Below, in pieces: positions 48,760 to 57,517 of a stretch of 64,000 bases of DNA (position 1 is the stretch's first letter; the number at the start of each line of letters is the position of its first letter). The notes beneath the pieces are model-generated. The model was not told the origin of the DNA. It worked only from the letters and a program-made list of their open reading frames with translations, and searched no databases. Position numbers and translations under genes: made by a program. Source of the DNA: Vibrio cincinnatiensis DSM 19608 (GTDB lineage: Bacteria; Pseudomonadota; Gammaproteobacteria; Enterobacterales; Vibrionaceae); contig NZ_FUXB01000002.1 in NCBI RefSeq assembly GCF_900167345.1, forward strand, positions 237,124 to 301,123, read 5' to 3'.

Positions 48760-50166
48760 TCATTGCTCCTTCTCTTGTTCTTTCTCATTCCATGCTTGTA
48801 ACTTGCGATAGATGGTTGAAGGGCTAACGTCTAAATAGCTGGCTGCTCGTGGGATGTTGCCATCACACGCTTCGATGGCTTTTTCTATGGCCTGCTTTTC
48901 TGTCATCCATAACGGAAAGATGTCATGCACAGAAAGCCCAGTATCCACTGGCTGAGGAGCAACCGAACGCTCTTGAATTCGAGGTAAATTTAAAGGCGGC
49001 GGCAGCATAGGCAAAGTAATCTCCTGCCCATTATTAAGCACCACCACATTGCGTAACACATTCTGCAATTGGCGCACATTTCCCGGCCACTCATAATGTT
49101 TAAAACGCTCTATCACTTCTGGCGAAAGACGAACAAATTCTTTTCCTTCTTCTTTAGACATATGTCCCAGCAGCGAGTAAGCAATTTCAATCACATCTTC
49201 TCCCCGCTCTCTTAATGGCGGTAAATGGAGAGGAATCACATACAACCGGTAGTACAAATCTTCACGAAACCGCCCTGCTTGTACTTCTTTCCATGGGTCG
49301 CGGTTAGTCGCACAGACAAAGCGAACATCCACACTGTGCATTTTTGATGAACCCACTTTTTGAAAGGTTCCGGTTTGAATAAAGCGCAACAATTTGGTTT
49401 GTAAATCCAAATCCATTTCGCACAATTCATCTAAAAACAGAGTCCCCCCATCGGCTAGCTCAGCAGCCCCTTGCCTATCCACGGCCGCGCCTGTAAAGGC
49501 TCCTTTCACATGACCGAACAATTCACTTTCAATCAAATCTTTGGGAATCGCCGCGCAGTTGATCGCAATAAAAGGTTTCTCGCCTCGTTTACTGGCCGCA
49601 TGAATGGCTTCTGCACATACTTCTTTTCCTGTGCCACTTTCCCCTGTAATAAATATGCTCGCTTTACTGCTGGCAGCAGAATCAATCGTTCGATAAACCG
49701 CTTGCATCGTCTGACTACTACCAATAAAGCCTTGATAGTTAGAATTGGTTGAATGACTGGGGTTATTTTTTAATTTGGAGGCTTTGCGTATCGCATTATT
49801 CACGGTAACTCGCAGACGATCCGCTTCACAAGGTTTAATTAAAAAATCCTGTGCACCATACCGCATGGCTTCGACGGCGGTATCAATAGAACCGTGAGCC
49901 GTCATAAAAATGATAGGAACGTCCGCTGAACGTTCTTTAACCGCATGCAAGACATCCATACCCGTCATATCTGGCAGACGTAAATCCAATAAGATTAAGT
50001 CGGGTTTTCGTCGATTAAGGCTTTCAATCGCAGCGCGTCCTGTTCCAACAATGGTAATATCAATCTCTAATGGAGTGAGATAAGAACGATACAACGCCGC
50101 AACCGAAGCGGTATCCTCCACCATAAGTAGATGTTTAGATTTAAATTGATTGTCAGTAAGTTGCAT
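48760..50166 (-). CDS. luxO: LuxO, sigma54-dependent quorum-sensing response regulator
   Basis: At low cell density phospho-LuxO activates Qrr small RNAs, which block the high-density regulator of the LuxR/HapR type. The receiver domain has D61 in [10 protein letters not shown]; counted from MVEDTASV it is D47, the V. harveyi number. The AAA+ domain has Walker A GESGTGKE and the sigma54-contacting loop GAFTGA; a Fis-type helix-turn-helix ([21 protein letters not shown]) ends the 468-residue protein. Luxo-type binding sites lie upstream, between it and qrr1. Confidence 0.96.
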   Translation of the reverse strand: MQLTDNQFKSKHLLMVEDTASVAALYRSYLTPLEIDITIVGTGRAAIESLNRRKPDLILLDLRLPDMTGMDVLHAVKERSADVPIIFMTAHGSIDTAVEAMRYGAQDFLIKPCEADRLRVTVNNAIRKASKLKNNPSHSTNSNYQGFIGSSQTMQAVYRTIDSAASSKASIFITGESGTGKEVCAEAIHAASKRGEKPFIAINCAAIPKDLIESELFGHVKGAFTGAAVDRQGAAELADGGTLFLDELCEMDLDLQTKLLRFIQTGTFQKVGSSKMHSVDVRFVCATNRDPWKEVQAGRFREDLYYRLYVIPLHLPPLRERGEDVIEIAYSLLGHMSKEEGKEFVRLSPEVIERFKHYEWPGNVRQLQNVLRNVVVLNNGQEITLPMLPPPLNLPRIQERSVAPQPVDTGLSVHDIFPLWMTEKQAIEKAIEACDGNIPRAASYLDVSPSTIYRKLQAWNEKEQEKEQ

Positions 50167-50184
50167 AGCCTAGCCATTTATTAT

Positions 50185-50227
50185 TTGCATTTTGATTAAT
50201 AATTGCATTGGGAGTCGCATTTTGCAA
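50185..50227. promoter_or_regulatory. LuxO-type upstream binding sites
   Basis: TCGCATTTTGCAA at 50215-50227 matches the palindromic LuxO site TTGCA-N3-TGCAA with one mismatch. A weaker copy, TTGCATTTTGATT, is at 50185-50197. They lie about 90-150 bases upstream of the qrr1 start, where an enhancer-binding protein works, and next to the luxO start, which also fits autorepression. Confidence 0.6.
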
Positions 50228-50311
50228 ATGCCTTGTCGCTATTCTGTCAGAAATGAGACTATGAATCCATCAGAAAGCACTGATAAATAGCTAGCCCCCC
50301 ATTTTATGTTC

Positions 50312-50325
50312 GGCATGAAACCTGC
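50312..50325 (+). promoter_or_regulatory. Sigma54 promoter of qrr1
   Basis: GGCATGAAACCTGC holds the GG (50312-50313) and GC (50324-50325) of a -24/-12 promoter with exactly 10 bases between. Counting on gives a start at 50337, which is the first base of the predicted RNA. Confidence 0.88.
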
Positions 50326-50336
50326 ATTAGTTGGCA

Positions 50337-50432
50337 TGACCCTAACGGGTCACCTAGCCAACTGACGTTGTTAGTGAATATTATATTCATACTATATCAG
50401 CCAATAGAGTCCTTTCTATTGGCTATTTTTTT
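50337..50432 (+). ncRNA. qrr1: Qrr1 quorum-regulatory small RNA
   Basis: The 96-base RNA begins TGACCC and ends in a terminator made by CCAATAG/CTATTGG plus a T-run. The conserved pairing region CTAGCCAACTGACGTTGTTA lies at about 50354-50373, as in all Qrr RNAs. Qrr RNAs act with Hfq to repress the LuxR/HapR-type regulator and activate AphA. The 5' hairpin here is short (TGACCC/GGGTCA around TAAC). It lies divergent from luxO, the Qrr1 locus of vibrios. Confidence 0.95.
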
Positions 50433-50454
50433 ACCTTTAAAACGAAAAAGCCCC

Positions 50455-52491
50455 TCAGCTATTAACAATAAATTGCTGCCGTAGCGTTTCTATCTGATCG
50501 CGCTTCGCTGCTGCTTGTTCAAATTCAAGCTCTTGCGCATGTTTGTACATTTGCGTCTCTAATTTTAGGATCTCTTTTTCTAGCTGTTGAGGGGTTAAAT
50601 TTGCATACCCTGCCCCCTCTTCGGCAACTTTAGATAACGGCACAATTCGGCTCGCTTTCTGTTTCCGTGCTTTGGTGGCATCCCCCAATTCCATAATATC
50701 ATTGATATTGCGTTTTAAAGCCTGCGGTTGAATACCCATTTTTTCATTATAAGCATGCTGTTTTTCTCTGCGCCGCTCTGTTTCATCCATCGCTTTTTGC
50801 ATGGATTTTGTCACCGTATCAGCATAGAGAATCGCTTTGCCTTCTAAATGACGAGCGGCACGACCAATGGTTTGAATTAACGATCGTTCTGAACGCAAAA
50901 AGCCTTCTTTATCTGCATCTAAAATCGCAACCAAAGAGACTTCCGGCATATCTAACCCTTCACGTAATAAGTTGATTCCCACCAGCACATCAAAAACGCC
51001 TAATCTTAAGTCTCGAATAATCTCAACACGCTCAACGGTATCAATATCTGAGTGTAAATAACGCACCTTAACGCCATGCTCATGTAGATACTCAGTGAGA
51101 TCCTCTGCCATTCGCTTCGTTAAGGTGGTCACCAAAACGCGTTCATCTTTCACGGAGCGTAAACGAATTTCAGATAACAAATCATCCACTTGAGTTGCAA
51201 CTGGGCGCACTTCCAATTCAGGGTCAAGTAACCCCGTTGGGCGCACCACTTGTTCAACCACTTCTCCGGCTGATTTCTCTAATTCATAGTGGCTCGGTGT
51301 TGCTGACACAAAAATCGTTTGTGGAGCTAAGGCTTCAAATTCATCAAACTTCAACGGCCGATTATCCAGCGCCGAAGGTAACCGAAACCCGAATTCAACT
51401 AAAGTTTCTTTACGTGATCGGTCCCCTTTATACATCGCACCAATTTGCGGAACAGTTACGTGCGATTCATCAATAACCAACAAACCATCATGGGGTAAAT
51501 AATCAAAAAGGGTTGGAGGCGGCTCCCCTTCACTGCGGCCACTAAGGTAACGAGAGTAGTTTTCGATACCCGAGCAAAAACCCAGCTCGTTCATCATTTC
51601 AATATCAAATTGAGTTCGCTGAGAAATCCGCTGTTCTTCCAGCAATTTATTATTTTCAAGTAAGTACTGACGTCGGAGTTGTAGCTCTTGTTTGATCAGC
51701 TCAATCGCTTCCAGAATTCGCTCTCGAGGGGTGACATAGTGGGTTTTAGGATAGATGGTATAACGAGCCAGATCACGCTGCTTAACCGCTCCGGTTAATG
51801 GGTCAAATAAACTGATACACTCCACCTCATCATCAAACATCTCCACCCGCACCGCTTCTTGTTCTGATTCTGCGGGAAAAATATCAATCACCTCGCCGCG
51901 AACCCGAAACTGCCCACGCTCAAACGCCATTTCATTACGGGTATACTGCAGTTCAGCTAAACGGCGGAGCATATCTCTCTGATTAAGTACATCTCCACGG
52001 CGTAAATGCAACATCATCTTTAGGTAAGAATCAGGATCGCCCAACCCATAGATGGCAGAAACCGATGCCACAATGATGGCATCTTTACGTTCGAGTAACG
52101 CTTTGGTGGCAGATAAACGCATCTGCTCTATATGAGCATTAACGGAAGCATCTTTCTCAATAAAGGTATCGGTGGTGGGCACATAAGCTTCAGGCTGGTA
52201 ATAATCGTAATAAGAGACAAAATATTCCACCGCGTTATGCGGGAAAAAACTTTTCATTTCCCCATACAATTGAGCCGCTAACGTTTTATTCGGCGCTAAT
52301 AAGATCGTTGGACGTTGCGCTTTGGCAATGACATTCGCAAGTGTGAACGTTTTTCCCGATCCCGTCACCCCCAATAATGTTTGGTGTGCAAGTCCAGCAT
52401 CAATTCCGTCTAACAAACGTTGGATAGCATCGGGTTGATCTCCTGAAGGTTGATAATGCGAAACTAGCTCAAATGCTTTGTTCATAGTCAT
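50455..52491 (-). CDS. uvrB: Excinuclease ABC subunit B
   Basis: UvrB is the damage-verifying helicase of nucleotide-excision repair. The Walker A is [15 protein letters not shown] near 39-53, the beta-hairpin has [12 protein letters not shown], motif II is VIDESH and the C-terminal UvrC-binding UVR domain is [30 protein letters not shown]. The length is 678 residues. The start may be the second methionine, six bases later. I see only a degenerate SOS-box-like sequence upstream. Confidence 0.97.
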   Translation of the reverse strand: MTMNKAFELVSHYQPSGDQPDAIQRLLDGIDAGLAHQTLLGVTGSGKTFTLANVIAKAQRPTILLAPNKTLAAQLYGEMKSFFPHNAVEYFVSYYDYYQPEAYVPTTDTFIEKDASVNAHIEQMRLSATKALLERKDAIIVASVSAIYGLGDPDSYLKMMLHLRRGDVLNQRDMLRRLAELQYTRNEMAFERGQFRVRGEVIDIFPAESEQEAVRVEMFDDEVECISLFDPLTGAVKQRDLARYTIYPKTHYVTPRERILEAIELIKQELQLRRQYLLENNKLLEEQRISQRTQFDIEMMNELGFCSGIENYSRYLSGRSEGEPPPTLFDYLPHDGLLVIDESHVTVPQIGAMYKGDRSRKETLVEFGFRLPSALDNRPLKFDEFEALAPQTIFVSATPSHYELEKSAGEVVEQVVRPTGLLDPELEVRPVATQVDDLLSEIRLRSVKDERVLVTTLTKRMAEDLTEYLHEHGVKVRYLHSDIDTVERVEIIRDLRLGVFDVLVGINLLREGLDMPEVSLVAILDADKEGFLRSERSLIQTIGRAARHLEGKAILYADTVTKSMQKAMDETERRREKQHAYNEKMGIQPQALKRNINDIMELGDATKARKQKASRIVPLSKVAEEGAGYANLTPQQLEKEILKLETQMYKHAQELEFEQAAAKRDQIETLRQQFIVNS

Positions 52492-53097
52492 CTTTCCATC
52501 TTAGCGATTCTTATCCAGTGTATTCTCCGCATCCTGTCCTTGACTAGCAAGAAAAAGTCTTAATCAATCTCCGAAAAACTCCCCCACTTTTTTAGATACG
52601 TAAGCCGATATTCCGACCAAGCTCGTCGCCAAAAGCATAAGAGCCACCAACAAAAACGTCTTATGTTTACAGCACAATCTTGCGCAGCAGATCGCGTAAA
52701 CAGAAAAATAAACCATAGCCAACCTCTTTGGACTTTGCTATCATTCTCAGCCCTAGCGATACCTCCCCCTTACATTTACAGTAAAATAATCCACTGCTTT
52801 TCCCCATTTTCCCTAAATAACGTTCATTTTCGACTCATTTCTGTCATACCTTTCTCACATGCAAAGCCTGTTGATAAACCAATAAAACAAAACAAAAACA
52901 TAAAGTTATAGAGAAAATCAACTGATTTCACTCTAAAGAGTCTAAGATAAAAACATCAATAAAATAATTACTCAACATTCATCAACACACTTATCCACAA
53001 ATTTGGTGGATAACTGAATCGAGGTCAAATGGGGTAAGGGATACAGAAAAGTAAAGCCTTCTACGCAAAAAAATTCTCTTTTTTTTAATGCCAAAAG
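52492..53097. other. AT-rich gap between uvrB and tRNA-Asn
   Basis: No convincing gene lies in this 600-base stretch. The uvrB promoter must be at its left end. The single feature I support is a DnaA-box dyad at 52991-53013. The one open frame of about 80 codons (52663-52911) has ordinary shadow composition and no ribosome-binding site. Confidence 0.5.
52991..53013. promoter_or_regulatory. DnaA-box dyad
   Basis: TTATCCAC (52991-52998) and GTGGATAA (53006-53013) form an inverted pair around 7 bases. The left copy extended by one base is TTATCCACA, a perfect high-affinity DnaA box; the right, read on the other strand, is TTATCCACC, one base off. Such a pair could titrate DnaA or act as a local regulator of the tRNA promoter 90 bases away. 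Confidence 0.6.
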
Positions 53098-53126
53098 TTG
53101 ACACATGAGAACAGAGTAGCTACCAT
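53098..53126 (+). promoter_or_regulatory. Promoter of tRNA-Asn
   Basis: TTGACA (53098-53103), a perfect -35 box, is 17 bases from TACCAT (53121-53126). A CCGC discriminator follows. Confidence 0.75.
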
Positions 53127-53143
53127 CCGCAGCACAAACCCAT

Positions 53144-53219
53144 TCCCCCTTAGTTCAGTTGGTAGAACGGCGGACTGTTAATCCGTATGTCGCAGGTTCG
53201 AGTCCCGCAGGGGGAGCCA
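53144..53219 (+). tRNA. tRNA-Asn (anticodon GTT)
   Basis: The gene is 76 bases including CCA. The acceptor stem TCCCCCT/AGGGGGA is perfect and the anticodon arm CGGACTGTTAATCCG shows GTT. The T-arm is GCAGG/CCCGC around TTCGAGT (one G-C pair shifted). It is close to E. coli asnT over the whole length. It is transcribed alone, with a promoter and terminator, and marks the left side of the CRISPR-Cas region. Confidence 0.97.
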
Positions 53220-53230
53220 AATTCCAGAAA

Positions 53231-53257
53231 AAAGACGTCCCAGGACGTCTTTTTTTG
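53231..53257 (+). terminator. tRNA-Asn terminator
   Basis: AGACGTCC/GGACGTCT with a 2-base tip and a run of T after it, 12 bases past the tRNA. Confidence 0.92.
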
Positions 53258-53328
53258 TCTCTAAATCTAGCGATATAAAGGGGTGGCATTCTCTTAATGT
53301 CTTATCCTGACTGATACTAGCTTAGAAG

Positions 53329-54556
53329 TTTAGGTGCACAATATACGGCAGTGAACGATATCGTCCACGCCATCAACGTGCTGGCGATTTTCTAAGCTGC
53401 CTATGCGGCAGTGAACCTGTCATTCATCAAGGGGCGCGTGGGCCGCAATTTCTAAGCTGCCTATGCGGCAGTGAACCGATACTCACACTGTTTCGAATAC
53501 CCCTTTAATTTCTAAGCTGCCTATGCGGCAGTGAACACTTAGTTAAGGAGGCCGCCCCAGTGCTTATCTTTCTAAGCTGCCTATGCGGCAGTGAACCTGT
53601 CCAAGGAAATGGCAATTTGTACTCAGTATTTCTAAGCTGCCTATGCGGCAGTGAACCCCGATGTATTGTTATTCGTAGTGTTGCTTGATTTCTAAGCTGC
53701 CTATGCGGCAGTGAACGTAATATGTGCTGCGTGCAGCCTGTTCTACAGTTTCTAAGCTGCCTATGCGGCAGTGAACATTGTTCCAGGGGTAAAGCGCCCT
53801 CGCGCATATTTCTAAGCTGCCTATGCGGCAGTGAACGACTCAATCGGACGCCCCCAAACATCTACAATTTTCTAAGCTGCCTATGCGGCAGTGAACAGGG
53901 ACGAAATCGGTGATCAGCACCTCTTCATTTTCTAAGCTGCCTATGCGGCAGTGAACCGTAGCTTTTTCGCGGTTGGTGGCTCCTTCGGTTTCTAAGCTGC
54001 CTATGCGGCAGTGAACAAAATTCTTCTATTTTACTCAAGGCGCTTACTTTTCTAAGCTGCCTATGCGGCAGTGAACCTCAACTCAGACCAAGCCTACTAC
54101 GTGTTAGATTTCTAAGCTGCCTATGCGGCAGTGAACCAAACCAGACAATAACCCCTCAGTGGCGAGTTTTTCTAAGCTGCCTATGCGGCAGTGAACGGGG
54201 GATGCTGCTCTACATCTTTATCTTCGAATTTCTAAGCTGCCTATGCGGCAGTGAACGGAAATACGTTGACCACCGAAAGAGCGTGAGCTTTCTAAGCTGC
54301 CTATGCGGCAGTGAACTTTCATATAACCCCCGATGGTTACTTAGTTAATTTCTAAGCTGCCTATGCGGCAGTGAACGCCGATTTTAAATAGATATATTGA
54401 CCGTCTAATTTCTAAGCTGCCTATGCGGCAGTGAACCTGGTGATTTGCCTGTTCTTAAATTTTCACTATTTCTAAGCTGCCTATGCGGCAGTGAACCTCT
54501 ACGTGACTACTTTGCAAACAATGATTATTTTCTAAGCTGCCTATGCGGCAGTGAAC
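53329..54556 (-). CRISPR. Type I-F CRISPR array, 20 spacers
   Basis: Twenty identical 28-base repeats begin every 60 bases from 53389 to 54529; a twenty-first, degenerate repeat is at 53329-53356. All 20 spacers are exactly 32 bases. On the minus strand each repeat reads GTTCACTGCCGCATAGGCAG then CTTAGAAA: the first part folds (CTGCC/GGCAG) as the Cas6f substrate and the last eight bases form the crRNA 5' handle. The degenerate repeat marks the old end, so the leader and newest spacers are on the high-coordinate side near cas6f. Spacer content varies freely and looks phage-like, but I could not identify any target. Confidence 0.98.
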
Positions 54557-54711
54557 TATAGAATAAATCAATAAAAACAAGTTACAACAGTCAGTTAGGA
54601 TAAAAATTGCATTTTTACCTTATAAAAAACCACCAGTTGTAACTCATTGTATTTATTGGTTATTTTTAAAGAGCAAAAATAAAGGGTAAAAACTACCCTT
54701 TTTCGTTCAAT
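54557..54711 (-). promoter_or_regulatory. CRISPR leader
   Basis: This AT-rich stretch lies between the youngest repeat and the cas6f stop codon. It should contain the array promoter and the signals for new-spacer insertion. An inverted pair AAAGGGTA/TACCCTTT at about 54682-54703 may end cas operon transcription. Confidence 0.7.
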
Positions 54712-55350
54712 TTAAAAGTGCGGTACGGTAGCCAATGCTGATTGCCCACTCGCTTTGCTACTCAAACCATAGCAATCGAAGCTCCCATCTTGTGATGTGC
54801 TTTGTTGCTGCATCTGAATAAACAGCGGGAACTTACTGCTTTTTTCAGGGGAGCGCTGCTTCGTTTGCTGGCTATGCAAGTAAATAAACGGCAAAGAGCA
54901 TAAGGCTGTCGGCTTGCTTTGTTGCAAATCGGCTAGGCATTCCACCAGCGGTTTACCGGATTTTGCGGCCCATAGCGCGGCTTTTTGCTGCATATCCCGC
55001 TCTATTCGCTCGGGCGATTTCACCTGCTTGCGCACAAAGCTTACGTAATTTACATCGTTTGGTACGGGTTTGATCCCTTTAATGTGCACATAGTCTTCTA
55101 GCCGAGTTAGCCAATGGTGGATATCCAAATTTTCCAGTGTCGCCTGATCTTTAGCAAATAGACGCAACTTACTGCCCAGCGGAAACTTCGCTTGACGATA
55201 ATCAGGAAACCCGACTGCAACGAGCGATTGATTGCTACCCACTTTGTGCTCCACCAAGGCAATGTGGACTTGTTGAAAGACATTTTGCCAAAGAAAGGCA
55301 AGAGGTATTTCTGCCTCTGGTAACAAGGTGATTTCTTGGTAGTAGTTCAT
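54712..55350 (-). CDS. cas6f: Cas6f/Csy4 crRNA endonuclease
   Basis: Cas6f cuts the CRISPR transcript at the base of each repeat hairpin and stays bound in the Csy complex. With the ATG at 55350, the protein is 212 residues and the catalytic histidine is H29 (FQQVHIALVEHK), the same number as in Pseudomonas aeruginosa Csy4. The Arg/Lys-rich helix and the C-terminal SFDCYGLSSKASG stretch fit the family. It is somewhat longer than the 187-residue P. aeruginosa protein. Ten bases separate it from cas7f. Confidence 0.94.
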   Translation of the reverse strand: MNYYQEITLLPEAEIPLAFLWQNVFQQVHIALVEHKVGSNQSLVAVGFPDYRQAKFPLGSKLRLFAKDQATLENLDIHHWLTRLEDYVHIKGIKPVPNDVNYVSFVRKQVKSPERIERDMQQKAALWAAKSGKPLVECLADLQQSKPTALCSLPFIYLHSQQTKQRSPEKSSKFPLFIQMQQQSTSQDGSFDCYGLSSKASGQSALATVPHF

Positions 55351-55360
55351 GACTTTCTCA

Positions 55361-56323
55361 CTATTCTGCTTTACCACCAAACACACCACCACGAATTAAG
55401 TTCGCCAGTACAAAATTTTTGTCATTCTCACTAACTTCTTCGTCGTTTACCCATTTCATCATCAGGGTATAAAGATCTGTTTTCGTTTTCCTATATGCGT
55501 GGCCTTGCTGGGTGACAGCTCCAAATGGCTCTATTGCAATGGGTAATTCTGCATTGTCGTACCAATCATCAATCGTTCTAATTGCATTGCCAATTTTCAC
55601 ACTGTGCATCGCTGCACAATTATCCAGCTTAAACAATACTTTTTTCTTTTCGCCCATATTCATTTCCTGAGAGGGAAATACATGCTGCCCTTTTCCAAGT
55701 TTAACGAACGCATCTACCGTTAGACATATAAACTGTTCGTCACTATTTAGACCTTCAAAAATAGCGTTGGCCACTTTCATTAGGTCAGCGTTGTCTCGCT
55801 GCTTTTCGAAAGTTTTGAGTGAGAAATCGTAACCATTAAATACAATAGCATCTTGGTCGTTAACTGTAATTTGAATATACAATTGCTCTGCAGCAACTCG
55901 GTTGCGCCATAAAAAACGCCCTGCAGCGATATTATGTGCATAACGATACGCTAGTTCCTTCAGCCCTTCTGGTTTATAAGCCAATACTCTTTCTTTGATT
56001 GATCTAGAAAAATCAGGGTCATTGCAACCAAAAGGAGCACCCAAATCACCAATAACTCGAAGTGAAAAACTAACCTTTAAAGTATCTAAATCATTGGGTA
56101 AATATGCATCATCCCCCTCGGATATATTATTATCCTCTCTACCGCCCTTATCTAAATTAAACTGGCTTTTTGTTCCTCTTAGAGTCCGAGGCAGGACACT
56201 AATTTTTATACCGTCCCATGCTTTATCTTTATTGTTCCAATCTCCTGCTGTCATCAATGCATCTGATGGCTCTAACTTACGCTCAAATGCCAACATGCTT
56301 GGTAAAGTAATTTTTTTAGTCAT
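55361..56323 (-). CDS. cas7f: Cas7f/Csy3 backbone subunit
   Basis: Six Cas7f copies form the crRNA-binding backbone of the type I-F surveillance complex. The 320-residue protein starts LPSMLAFERKLEPSDALMTAGDW and contains the family block ALRYAHNIAAGRFLWRNRVAAEQ-like sequence (AYRYAHNIAAGRFLWRNR), near residue 135, and ending with LIRGGVFGGKAE. It sits between cas5f and cas6f as in other I-F operons. Confidence 0.94.
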   Translation of the reverse strand: MTKKITLPSMLAFERKLEPSDALMTAGDWNNKDKAWDGIKISVLPRTLRGTKSQFNLDKGGREDNNISEGDDAYLPNDLDTLKVSFSLRVIGDLGAPFGCNDPDFSRSIKERVLAYKPEGLKELAYRYAHNIAAGRFLWRNRVAAEQLYIQITVNDQDAIVFNGYDFSLKTFEKQRDNADLMKVANAIFEGLNSDEQFICLTVDAFVKLGKGQHVFPSQEMNMGEKKKVLFKLDNCAAMHSVKIGNAIRTIDDWYDNAELPIAIEPFGAVTQQGHAYRKTKTDLYTLMMKWVNDEEVSENDKNFVLANLIRGGVFGGKAE

Positions 56324-56341
56324 TATATAAATCCTTATTTT

Positions 56342-57517
56342 TTAAACTAAATCATCTATTGGATCAAAAAGTGCTAAAACTTGCTGTTCTATGTCACTCT
56401 CTTCTATTTCTTTTTGTATAATTTGCTGGCACAAATACCAGCCGTCATCGTATTGATAAGTCCACAGGCAACTGGCGATATCTTCACCGTTTTTTAAGCG
56501 ATTAACGCCTAACCACTCACCGACTGAATGAACGGCCTCAACAAAACAAACAGGCGTTTCACTATCACGCGTATTAGCAATATCGCAATTATCATAAACT
56601 GAGGATATAGCTTTATAACCAGTCATAATCGGCACAAGATAACCAACCTTGGGTTTAGACAAATACTGCCAATCAGCATCAGTTTTACCCGTTGGGTTCA
56701 TGTATTCTTCCCATTGTTTCAGTAAGAGTTTTGTTTTTTTTGACTCTTCTAGTTTCGAAAAATATTCGGAGAGTTCTTGCGGAATATTATTACTGTAGGG
56801 TTGTTCTAAATGTTCAAGCCAAATATCGTATAACGTGGAATCATCCATTCCTTGCAAATGTTTACTAATCAAAGTTGAAATTGGCCTAGCTTGCTGTTTT
56901 AAAACTATAAAATCTAACCAAGCATCTAATTGCTCAGCTTCTGAATTTTTGCTTAAACAGTTTTGATAATGCTCCGCTAAATAGTTTGACCTGTCCATTA
57001 ATACAAAACCTGGCAACAATACTCGTTTTAGTTTGAAGATATCCTGCTGGTTATTACCATCAAGAAGCTTAACATCGCCAATTGTTAGAATGCTACCACC
57101 CGCCAATCTCTGCATTAAGCATTGCCGCTTTACCCACGAAAGTAGTTCACCTACCTCTCTACCTATAAAACCGTCAAACTCGATAACCAAGGATACTGTC
57201 ATATTCATTTTTCCCTCTTCGACAATCGAGGGCGCGCCACCTTGGACAACTTTATTTACATCACCCAGTAAATAAGCAGGGGTTTTGCTTTGCAAAAATC
57301 TATCGTTGTATTTCCCAAAAGTATGTACATGATGCTCATGAGCAACGACAGCACAACCTTTCAGGCTAACACCTTGGTATTTGGATCTTGCTAATTTACG
57401 CGACAAGTTATGTGTAAAACCCAAAAAATGCGTAATCGCAGGGAATCCCCATGTAAAACCAGCAACTGCATTGGCATTCTGCACTTTAATACGGTTTAAC
57501 AATAAATACTGTGTCAT
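56342..57517 (-). CDS. cas5f: Cas5f/Csy2 subunit
   Basis: Cas5f caps the 5' handle of the crRNA together with Cas8f. Family markers are the start YLLLNRIKVQNANAVAGFTWGFPAITHFLGFTH, the VVAHEHHVHTFG block and the LAGGSIL turn near 135. The protein has 391 residues, longer than the about 330 of P. aeruginosa Csy2. Its start codon overlaps the cas8f stop by four bases (ATGA). Confidence 0.93.
   Translation of the reverse strand: MTQYLLLNRIKVQNANAVAGFTWGFPAITHFLGFTHNLSRKLARSKYQGVSLKGCAVVAHEHHVHTFGKYNDRFLQSKTPAYLLGDVNKVVQGGAPSIVEEGKMNMTVSLVIEFDGFIGREVGELLSWVKRQCLMQRLAGGSILTIGDVKLLDGNNQQDIFKLKRVLLPGFVLMDRSNYLAEHYQNCLSKNSEAEQLDAWLDFIVLKQQARPISTLISKHLQGMDDSTLYDIWLEHLEQPYSNNIPQELSEYFSKLEESKKTKLLLKQWEEYMNPTGKTDADWQYLSKPKVGYLVPIMTGYKAISSVYDNCDIANTRDSETPVCFVEAVHSVGEWLGVNRLKNGEDIASCLWTYQYDDGWYLCQQIIQKEIEESDIEQQVLALFDPIDDLV

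Noticed and set aside
52500..52545. LexA box before uvrB
   Set aside because: The minus strand has ACTGGATA, like one half of the E. coli uvrB box, but the second half (CAG) is missing.
52663..52911. An 82-codon frame in the uvrB to tRNA-Asn gap
   Set aside because: No ribosome-binding site, ordinary composition, no recognisable domain.
53505..53861. A 118-codon minus-strand frame with regular SLPHRQLRN repeats
   Set aside because: It is the CRISPR array read as protein; the repeat period of 60 bases is divisible by three, so each repeat gives the same peptide.
53357..54528. Self-targeting spacers
   Set aside because: Reading the 20 spacers against the genes of this window by eye gave no match; the rest of the genome is not available.
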